26,381 nt of DNA from Blastocladiella britannica (lineage: Eukaryota; Blastocladiomycota; Blastocladiomycetes; Blastocladiales; Blastocladiaceae): NCBI GenBank assembly GCA_025349905.2, contig MU624750.1, positions 1 to 26,381 on the forward strand. The letters are read 5' to 3'. Positions 8,499 to 17,159 of the stretch are shown in pieces (within the stretch, counting starts at the first letter, position 1; each line of letters opens with the position of its first letter). The position numbers and the translations under genes were made by a program. Below the pieces are notes generated by a model. It worked only from the letters and a program-made list of their open reading frames with translations, made no database searches and was not told where the DNA came from.

Positions 8499-11378
8499 AT
8501 GATCACCGAACGTCTGATTACGCCAACTTCACGACCAAGCTCGGGCTCGGTGCCCGACCCAGGCACACCTGATGACGATACCTTGCTGCGTTCGCTTTCT
8601 ATGCTTGGACCTTCGGCATCTTCCAGGGCCCGTGGCTGCGTTTTTCGGAAACTAACTCTCCTCGTATGCAACTTATATTACTGGTGGTCAAATGGGTAAT
8701 CTCAAGCTGGGCAATGTGTGTATAGGGTGCCGGGCTGCGAGACATGTCGTTTGTAACGCGATTTCCATGCCTCGAGTTTCTGGATCTCTCTGGCAACTTT
8801 ATCTCTCGTGCGTATACACATATTGACACTGGTCTTTAAAGCATATTAAATGGATTTAAATAGGAGCCGACTCGCTTACGGCGCTCCAGTACTTGGTGGA
8901 CATTGATCTGTCCAATAACCGGCTGGTGTCGTTTTCCATGCAAGACGTACCCGTCAATTTGCAGGTGCTGGATCTTTCGCGAAACCAGCTCATGGATATT
9001 GCCGAGCTTTCGCGACACCCATATCTCCGTCATGTGTGCTTGGATCGTACGCATGGTATTCTTTATTTTATTATGTTTTCTCGCTAACCATTCATTTTGA
9101 ATCAGGAAACCTCATCAAATCGCTGGACGGCTTGCAAAATTGCCATTTCTTGGTGCACTTGTCCATCTCTCATAATGCCATTACCTCGCTGAGGGGGCTC
9201 GAGGGGCTGCCCTTGCAATTTCTCGATGTGGTGCGCTTGATTCTCTTGTTTTTTTTTGTACGGATCACATCCAAATCTAAAGGCGAAATGGAAATATAAC
9301 AGCGCCAAAATCGACTGCGGTCTCTGGAGGGCACAGCGCACCTGGCAACCCTCACGAGCCTCTTGGCCTCGCACAACGACCTAACCTCCCTCCCCGCCAC
9401 ATTATCCCCCGCCTGCGCGTTACTCGCAACCTTATATCTGGATCACAACATGCTCTCCTCGGAACTCGATCTCGCCCACTTGCAGCAGTTTCCGCGTCTG
9501 CGCAATCTGACGCTGTCGGGAAACCCGTGGTCGCGCAGATCTGCCAATGCGACCCCTGTCACCCCGATCAATGGGGTCCCATCGGCGGCCGACGCGCCCG
9601 CGTACGCGCTAGCATCAAGGCGCCGAGCGCTGTACCTGCTTCCACACCTGGAGGCCCTCGATGGATTGCCAACGGGGGTCTCGGAAAAGATCGCCGCAAT
9701 CAATACTTACGACCCGCCAGGGGAAGTGGTCACGGCGGTTGCACATGCGGTCGCGGTCGCCCGCGAGGCGGGACTGGTGGCGCCGCAGCTGGTGCCCGAG
9801 TGGGGACGCATGATGGAGGTCAAGGCAGAGGATGACGACGACTACGACTGTGAGGGGCGGCATGAGTCTCAGTCGCCCACTGCGAGAGTGGGACGTATCA
9901 GCGAGCCTCTAAGCGGGTCCCCGAAAAATCCCACAGACAGCCAAATTGCGCTCCAGGAGTTGACGGACGAGACGCCTATTGCTCAGCGTGCCAAGTCTGT
10001 CCCTGGTTCGTCCTTTACTCTCATGTCCCTCATCGTCTCCCAGGAAATTGCTGACAAAAAAAAACTTACAGACAATTCGCTTTACTTTTCCGCCTCGGGC
10101 CTGGGCTCTCGCCCCTGCCCCTTTGCCCCGCTGGTCCTCGTAGGTCCCGCGGGTGCCGGCAAACGCACGCTCTTACGTCGACTCGTGACCGAGTTCCCCC
10201 ACATCTTTGGCACCATCCCCTCGCACACGACGCGCACTCCACGTGCAGGTGAGCGGCACGGCGTCGACTACTATTTCGTGTCGTCGACCGAAATGGACGA
10301 TCTGGTGCGGTCGGGCAAAATGCTCTCGGTAGTAGCTTTATTTGGCCACCGGTACGGCACGTCGACGCTGGCGGCCGACCGGGTGCGCAACGAGGGCAAG
10401 ATCGGGGTCATGGCGGTTGAAATGGCGGGGGCCACTGCGCTCACGCGCGCTCGCTTCCATGGCCGGCTGGTGGCGGTCGCGCCGCCCTCGGAGGCGGAAC
10501 GGGAGCGACGGTTACAGATGCGGGCGGGCGGTGGACCGAGTGGGGCGGCGCCGGTGCGGCGACCTAGTGCCGGAAAGATCGCTGCACGGAACGGACAGGC
10601 GGGGATTGGGGGGCTCGCGCGCACCGGGAGCAATAGCGGGAGTCTCCTCAACCTCAGCTTCAACGGCGTAAGCACTGGTGTCACTAGCAGCGGCAGCAAC
10701 AATAATGGTCGGCGCAAGTCGCCCAGCCCGGTGTCCTCCATTCCGCCGGGAACGGTCCGCCCTGCCGTCCGCTGGGCAGCGGGCCACATTGTATCCGAAG
10801 CGGCCGAGTTTGGGTCATCATCGTCGTCGCGGTACGGCCGTCAACCGCCACCATCGCAACAACAACCAGGAACAACCAATGCCGAAACACCCATTGGCAG
10901 CATGTCTGGTGACGCCAGTCCCGCTACGATCGCCGCCGCGCGCTCAATGTCGCTGGGTTCGTCGATCGCGCTAGACCAGCGGCAGGACCCGTACGACGAC
11001 GACGAGCAAGACGAAAGTCACGATGGAAGCGGCGCCTCGACGCCCATGGCACTTCCGGATGTGATTTCATGGGCCATGGCCGAGTACGCTGCGGGCGTTG
11101 CTGCCGCCTGTACTGCGCTGCCACCGCCGATGACCGCGGGAGGGCACGCACTGATGCAACAGCAAAATGTGCGAACGCCGGTACCCGTCTTGCTGGTGGA
11201 CGGCGCCCCGCAGCCGTTCGAGTGCGCGGTGTTGAATGCGGACCGCGAGCAGGCGTATGCGGCGATGCGTACCGTTGCCATGCGCGAATTCTCGCGCGCG
11301 TACGCTCGGCAAGTCGAGGGCGAGCGGATGCGGATGGACGTCGGGTGGAATGCGCGGGAAATGGGCATGCGGTACTAA
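8499..11378 (+). CDS. LRGUK: LRGUK-like protein: leucine-rich repeats plus guanylate kinase-like domain
   Basis: Exons 8499-8663, 8726-8807, 8864-9046, 9106-9230 and 9303-11378, with introns of 62, 59, 56 and 72 nt in order 8664-8725, 9047-9105, 8808-8863, 9231-9302. The main model is 876 aa. A further 66-nt in-frame intron at 10006-10071 is likely, giving 854 aa. Leucine-rich repeats run through the first exons (FLDLSGNFIS, DIDLSNNRLVSF, VLDLSRNQL, HLSISHNAITSL, LDVRQNRLRSL, TLYLDHNML). The guanylate-kinase part starts with the P-loop GPAGAGKRT (10143-10169), then SHTTRTPRAGERHGVDYYFV and FGHRYGTS. Its C-terminal helix (FECAVLNADREQAYAAM) is separated by about 220 low-complexity residues. 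In mammals LRGUK is needed for sperm flagellum assembly; a flagellar role here is inference. The aspartate usual after the P-loop domain core is replaced (GVMAVEMAG), so catalysis is doubtful. Confidence 0.85.
10006..10071 (+). other. Probable in-frame (3n, stop-free) intron inside the LRGUK-like gene
   Basis: The 66-nt segment begins GTTCGT, matching the GTNNGT donors of this window, and ends with a CTGAC branch-like site, an A-run and ACTTACAG. Removing it keeps the frame and joins KSVP to DNSLYF just before the guanylate-kinase domain. The retained version would add 22 residues with no clear domain role. Only transcripts can settle it. Confidence 0.6.
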
Positions 11379-11450
11379 AAAAAGATTTATTTTACTCGAG
11401 GAAAAAGGCAAGACAAAAATGGGACAGACTGCTGCAACAAAACGTTGTGC

Positions 11451-12717
11451 TTACGCGCCAATGGCCGTGGCCGCAAGCGACTCAAAGTACCGAACCTTAT
11501 CTCTGATACCAAAGCAGACGAGGCGGGCGAAATCGCGGTCGGCCAGCAGTTTGCGAGCGGCCAGTTCCTCTGGCGCCGCCCGCACCGCCAAAAACGCGTC
11601 CACCTCGCGCCCCACGCGGGCCACGTCCACGAGCGACGGCAGTAGCACGTTGAGGGGCCACGCCGACAGGTCGTGCATGTTCAACAGATCATCGATATGG
11701 TCACCGGCATGGTTGCTGTCGGCATCACCGGCCTCGGCGGCCACTGCGGCCTCGTCAAAGAGCTGCTCTCCGCCATCCTTGGCAGTATCGCCAGAGTAAA
11801 CATTGGAGATTGAAGAAGCCGACAGTACGCGCTCCAGAATTTCCGGGTCGACGTACGGCCGCCGAGCCAAGTGCCGAGCGATGCGGTCGTCGCGCATACG
11901 GTTAGCCAGCGCCACCTGGCCCTGAAGCAGTGGCCCGGGTGCGTACGCGTATGGAGCGGCAATCGCGTGCACGGGCACTTTCCCCGCCGCCACCAGGTCC
12001 GGCAACGACGGCCGGTGCCGCAGAGCGCGCGCCACCACGTCCCTGGCCATGGCCCGGGCCAGAGCGCTCAGCGGGGCCGCCACAGTACGTGAACCGGACC
12101 GAATTGCGACTTCAGATGAGACTGGGATGACGGCGCGGGCGGCAAGGTCAGCTACGGGCGGACGCGCGTTTAAAGCGCCCATGAGCATCCGGCGCACAAA
12201 GAAGCGGGCCAGCCGCGTCGCCACTGCAATGCGGGCCGCGTGTTCCGGACCGTGCACGTAATGGCCCTCTGTGTGCGCGCGCAGCGTCACTACACCTCCA
12301 CGCATCACGTTCGCCGACACCAGTGCTGATAGCGGCGGACGAGTCACGCGGGACAGTGACGACAATGTCACTGCCGAAGCTGCTGCCATCACAGGAGCAT
12401 TGTCTACTTCGCTGGGCTCAAGGACGGCCACGGATGTATTACGGACCGTCAGCATCCGGATGGCACGGCGGGTGCGACGAATGCGACGCGAACGGCGGAA
12501 CCGGGGAGTGGCCAGCAGCGCGGCAAAGACTTTGACGCGTGACGAGGCTCGCAGGTCGGCGTCGTCCAGAAACTATCGAAGTTCCGGGTGGTGAGCCTCC
12601 TGATGGTGAATGGAAAGGTATGGAACGCACGTCGGCAATGGACCACAGAAGGTCGGGGCAGGTGAGGACCGCCCTGACCACGGGCGACGACGGTCCTGGA
12701 ATCGTTTCTGAGGTCAT
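11451..12717 (-). CDS. F-box-like protein with tandem RPEL-type (G-actin-binding) repeats
   Basis: Two exons, 12717-12631 and 12572-11451, with a 58-nt intron (12573-12630; donor GTGCGT, acceptor CGATAG) at phase 0. The product is 402 aa. Splicing creates LTCPDLLWSIADFLDDADL, an F-box-like opening split by the intron. Downstream come three repeats resembling RPEL motifs, each with an L..AL..RP....L pattern: MGALNARPPVADLAARAVIP (Arg about 166), ARALRHRPSLPDLVAAGKVP (about 216) and ARHLARRPYVDPEILERVL (about 267), spaced about 50 residues. A weaker fourth, RVTRPPLSALVSANVM, lies at about 107. RPEL motifs in MRTF and Phactr proteins bind monomeric actin. F-box proteins recruit substrates to SCF ubiquitin ligases. 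The combined role (actin-linked ubiquitination) is inference. The C-terminus (RDFARLVCFGIRDKVRYFESL) is conserved-looking but unrecognised. It converges with LRGUK, 72 bp apart. Confidence 0.62.
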
Positions 12718-12877
12718 TGTTTTTTTCTTTTGGGTTGTTTTTGCCGTGCAGTCGTTAGGTTGGGAGCGTTGCTGAGAACAAGAGAGCGAAGAATGGCGAT
12801 TTTTTCTGTTGTTCATGAGCGCCACGTTCGCGTGACGAGAAGACATCTTTTCCCATCAAAAAAAAAAAATTAAAGCA
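12718..12877. promoter_or_regulatory. Divergent intergenic region between the RPEL gene and 7TM gene A
   Basis: The 160-bp gap must supply promoters in both directions. It contains a T-run (12720-12726) and a long A-run (12858-12869) just before the 7TM start codon. I see no recognisable factor site. Confidence 0.4.
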
Positions 12878-14013
12878 ATGCACTTCACATCTTCGGTACT
12901 TATGATCAACCACAAAGTCCACCGCCATTGAATCTAAACTGATTTCAATTCATGTAGGGGCCGTTCGTGTACAGTGGCGAGTCCCTCCTGCTTGGGCCAA
13001 CCTATATTCTACTGCTCCAAGCGTTTTATGACGCCAAATATCTCTATGCCCGACGCAAATCGCGCTATTATGTCGCATTCCTTGTTTTGGTCGTGCTCCG
13101 CATCTTTGACATTGTTTGCAACTCGACTGTGACTGGTTGGTATTGCTTTTGTTTTTCACTGGTTACTTTAGACAAGCAATTTGACAATGTGAACGTCACT
13201 AGTACTCGATCCGGCCCAGAGCCGCATCGTATACTATATTCAGGTATTGACTATTTTTGCTCTTTACATTATGCAAACCATTCAGCTGCTTTAATCCCAG
13301 ATTATTTTGGAATGGGTCACGGGGAACTTGTTGCCAATTCTTAACTTGATTCGGTATGGCTGGCATCTTGACACATGGTACAACGTTTGAGCGTAGAAAC
13401 ATCTTACATCGCAGACCCCCGACCAAAAAAAAAAAAAAAAACAAAGGTTGAATGCGACTTGCAAAACGACCTATCCGAAACTGGTACGAGTCCTCGTCGT
13501 GTGCACCACGATCTGCTTGATCTTCCACAACACGTCCGTGACCATGTATATCATCAACTGGACATTGGGTGTCAGCCTTGAAAATGACGATATGGTGTTT
13601 GCCATTTGGTCAGTCATGGATGCGGTGTTGAATGCCACCGTGTCGTTTGCCTTTGTCATGCATCTCGAAAAGGTGGTGGGTGACGCTCACAGTTCTCACC
13701 ACACGGCCTTGCGTCGCACCTTATTCAAGGTCAAGTTGTTGCTTGCTTCGGAGTATGTCTCTTGCTTCTTTTTTTTCCAAATACCACTCAAGAAAATTGA
13801 ATAAAACAATTATTGATTAGTGCTACCATCATTATGGTGTCGGATGGGATCCAACTCGGTAAAGTGAGCATTGATCCAATGTGGTCCTTGTACTATTTCG
13901 CCGAGTCGTATCGATTATGCATGCTCGCGCAATTCCTCGTTCTACTCAATCAAGTCATGCGACCGCAGCGCATGTCGATCAGCGGTCCTCGCGTCAGTTC
14001 AGTGAAAAAATAA
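12878..14013 (+). CDS. Seven-transmembrane protein, paralogue A of a tandem pair
   Basis: Six exons: 12878-12895, 12958-13135, 13203-13243, 13301-13353, 13447-13752 and 13821-14013, giving 262 aa. Introns are 62, 67, 57, 93 and 68 nt. Boundaries were chosen by matching paralogue B; exons 2, 3 and 4 are the same length in both (178, 41 and 53 nt) with the same phases. Seven hydrophobic segments are visible: SLLLGPTYILLLQAF; YYVAFLVLVVLRIFDIV; IVYYIQIILEWVTGNLLPIL; LVRVLVVCTTICLIF; FAIWSVMDAVLNATVSFAFV; ATIIMVSDGIQLG; and YYFAESYRLCMLAQFLVLLN. The family is unknown to me; 7TM topology suggests a receptor or channel-like protein, but no rhodopsin retinal lysine or GPCR signature is evident. Intron 4 carries a 17-nt A-run (13425-13441) just before its acceptor. 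The stop is only 37 bp before paralogue B's ATG. Confidence 0.78.
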
Positions 14014-14050
14014 TTAGAATAAATATCCCTTTCAAAAATAAGAAATAAAG

Positions 14051-15221
14051 ATGTCTATCAATGATCCACAACTAAGGTTAACTACCCTGACATCGGTGAG
14101 CCTTCGTGTATTCTTGTCAAGTCAGGTAATCGGATTACATCTCACAACATTTAAATAACAGAGCCATTATGTACTGAGTGGTGAATCCTTTTTGCTCGGC
14201 CCGACCCTCATCTTGCTTTCGGGTGCACTAATTGAGGCCTATGGGCTCTGCAAAAGCCATCGCTCGTATTATTACGTTGCATTCCTGGTATTGGTCATAT
14301 TGCGCGTGCTGGACGTGAGCGTGAATTCGTACATGTGGGGTACGGTTGCTGTAATTCATGAAACCTTATTGGAAAGTATTGAATTTAGTCGATCCAGTGG
14401 AATATAACAACAGCAAGCGATGCCAGTACCCGGCACAGTCTCTTTTATGCGCAGGTAGTCTCATGCTATCTTGTATCTTTTGCACATGCACTCAATTTTC
14501 ACGGTTCAATAAAGATCACCATTGAGTGGATTGCAGGACACTTGCTGCTCATTCTCAATCTCATACGGTGGGTATATCTGCCATTCTCTTCAATTTCGCG
14601 TCATTCACTTTCTGTCAAACAAAAAAGGCTGCACGTTGTATGCGCTACAACTCGCCCAAAGATTGTTCGATTTCTTGTTGGATGTACCATTTGTATACTG
14701 CTGCTTCTCAACTTCACGTCGGGGTATTACTTGGTGGATTGGCTGATGGGATCCAGCATCAAAAACACGGATCGGGCATATGCAGCGTGGTCCGGGTTTG
14801 ATGCGTTGTTGAATGCCACCATCTCGCTGGTGTTTGTGGTGCACTTAGAGGCGGTGGTGGTTGAAGCGAACGCCAACCAAGCGTACCTGCGTCGGACTCT
14901 GTTCAAGGTGAAGGCGTTGCTTGCGTCCGAGTACGTATTGCACTTTATATTATTCTGACACTAAACATTGATCTGTATGTAAGCAGTGCCACCATCATCC
15001 TGACGTCGGCGCTGATCCAGCTGTGCGGTCCTGACCTTGATCCGCTGTGGTCAGTATACTTTTTCTCAGAGGGGTTCCGGCTGTGCATGGTGTCGCATTT
15101 TCTGGTGCTGCTCAATCGGATCATGCGCCAAGATCGACGGTTACAGTCGGTGCGGGTTGTGGCGAGCAAGCAGCAGTCGACGACGACGCGTTGGTCGCAT
15201 GAGATGTTGGAGCTTGAATGA
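14051..15221 (+). CDS. Seven-transmembrane protein, paralogue B of a tandem pair
   Basis: Six exons: 14051-14095, 14162-14339, 14414-14454, 14515-14567, 14628-14930 and 14987-15221, giving 284 aa. Introns are 66, 74, 60, 60 and 56 nt. It aligns along its whole length with paralogue A: SGESFLLGPTLILL, YYYVAFLVLVILRVLD, IEWIAGHLLLILNLIR, FDALLNATISLVFVVHLE, RRTLFKVKALLASDATII and SEGFRLCMVSHFLVLLN. Shared polar residues inside the membrane segments include a Glu in segment 3 (IEW), an Asn in segment 5 (LLNAT), and a Glu in segment 7. The first exon is longer than in A (15 versus 6 codons) and the cytoplasmic-looking tail differs (ends SHEMLELE versus SSVKK), so the termini diverge while the core is kept. 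Function is not known. Exon 3's acceptor at 14413 was preferred over one at about 14388 because it preserves both frame and paralogue alignment. Confidence 0.8.
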
Positions 15222-15292
15222 AAAGTTTGGGGACATTCAAGTACGCCACGCTGTAACGCTCTTTCAAGTGGACGTGTTAAAAGTAAAGTAAA

Positions 15293-17103
15293 ATGTATCC
15301 GTCCTCGGCCACGACTTCGTCGGCACGCATCCACCTAAAGGGTACATACATGCGTCGTCGTCCTTTACTAAATATGTGAGCTGACCGACACCTTATAAAA
15401 AATCAGCAACCCTGGGCTCGGTGGGCGGCGCCATTGCCAAGCGCACGGTCCTGCATACGGCGCAACTGACGCTCACGGACCTGTGCGCGGCCGTGCATTC
15501 GTTGTTCTCGGCCGCACACGTGGCGGTGGCCCCGGCCGGCTCGCGCGCGTACCTGTCCACCAACCTGGCCAACCTGGTGCTGCGGTACATTGACCCGACT
15601 GACGACGCGGCGGACTTGGTGGTGCTGGACTCGGACGCCGATCTGGCTCTGGCCCTGCAACTGACTAACAGTAACTTGCGCCTGGTGGTCAACGACAAAG
15701 AGGCGTTGCCAGTGGTGATGGTGGCGACGGCCACAAAGGGGGCTGCGGCGTCCTCGTCACCGTCGTCGCCGTCGGCTGGGTTGGAAAATCTGTCAATCGC
15801 CGGGAAAGATGCGGCGCGCGTCCTGGAGGCGCTGGCGGACCTGGACGCGCGTCTTGGAGTGGTCCGTGGCGCGTTGGCGGCGGCTGTGGCTCGCGATCGG
15901 GCCGGCAAGCCCCTGAGTCCCGGCGAAATGGCCGAGATGCTCGATCAGCTGACGGTCCATCCCTCGACCACGACGACAAGTGGAGCGGCGGCAGGGAAGT
16001 CCAATGATTCGCGCCGGACCAGTGCCGTCTCGGCTGCCGGTGCGCCGTCGTTTAAGCCGCACACGACATCGTCGCTGATGCTGAGCGCTCCCGCGACCTC
16101 GTCGGCCGCGTACGTGTCGGCGGCGGCGTTTGACGGTGGAGACGCGCCCAGCTCGCCCGAGCGCACGCCGCAGTTCACGCCGGTCACGGCGCCCTCCGCG
16201 GCTCCGCCGATGCCCATGAGCCACAGCCCGGCCCCGGCCGCTGCGTACGGAGCTGTTGCGCCGCAGCCGTCGACGGCAAACGGGTCTGGCTATTACCCGG
16301 CTGGCAGCTCTGGCAGCGTGCCGCCGCCCCCGCCGTCTGCAATGCAGGGCAGTGGCTCTGGTGCTACTGGATATGGCGGAAGCACCGCGGCCATGTACCC
16401 GCCGACGTCGACCACGCCGTACGGAGGAGGAGTTGGAGCTGGAGCTGGAGGTGCGGCTCAACCGGGCTACCCGCCGGCCCCCGCCACGTCAGCCGCCGCG
16501 GGTGCCACTCCGCCCACGACGTCGGGCTACGGCTCGCTCCCGCAGCACGTGGGCACTCCCAGCCACTACCCGCCGACCAACAGCAGCGGCGGAACGACTG
16601 GTGGGTACCCGCCGTCGTCCTCCATGGGCTATGGTAGTAGCGCAGGTGGATACCCGCCGGCGCCGACCGTGGCCCCTTCGGCATCGTCCGCGGCGCCTGC
16701 GCCTCAGAGCTACTATGGCGCGCCGCCACCGTCTATGGCGGCGTCGTCCTCGGGCAACTCGGGGTACAACCAGGCGCCGCCACCGGCTCCGTCCACCGCC
16801 TCGTCGGCGGGTGCAGGTGCAGCAGCAGCGGGTGGGTACCCGCCGACTGGGGCTAGTGCTTACCCGCCGACCAGTTCCGGTGGCTCATACCCGCCGTATG
16901 GAAACAGCGGCGGTGGCGCGCCGCCCGCGGCTAGCGGCCCTTATGGTGGTGGCGGCTACGGTGCACCGCCATCGTACGGCGGAGGTGGCCCCGCGTACGG
17001 CGGTGCGCCTGCAGCGCCGATGCCGGCGCAGGGAACTGGGCAACAGCCGCAGCAGCCGCCGGCGGCCCAAGGGTACTATGGCGGGTACGGCAAGCCATAC
17101 TGA
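15293..17103 (+). CDS. TFG: TFG-like protein: PB1 domain, short coiled coil, YPP/Gly-rich tail
   Basis: Two exons, 15293-15341 and 15407-17103, with a 65-nt intron (15342-15406; donor GTACAT, acceptor AATCAG). The product is 581 aa. Splicing forms ARIHLKATLGSVGG, the first strand of a PB1 domain with its basic Lys. The acidic OPCA half follows (YIDPTDDAADLVVLDSDADL), so this is a PB1 that can both give and receive contacts. A short heptad segment (ARVLEALADLDARLGVVRG) comes next, then a long disordered tail with eight YPP motifs plus Gly-Tyr-Gly and poly-Pro. This order (PB1, coiled coil, P/Y/G/Q-rich tail) is that of TFG, which forms oligomers at ER exit sites and organises COPII carriers. 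The body beyond PB1 is low complexity, so the TFG call rests on architecture and the PB1 wording. Confidence 0.7.
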
Positions 17104-17159
17104 TCCACTTTCTGTGAATGCGAAATGAAAGCCTTTCCAAATGCATGTGCAACGATTAA

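Noticed and set aside
13172..13202. Earlier acceptor for exon 3 of 7TM paralogue A (TTTAG at 13171)
   Set aside because: It gives a 36-nt intron and a frame that cannot join exon 4 in the phase conserved with paralogue B; the acceptor at 13202 does.
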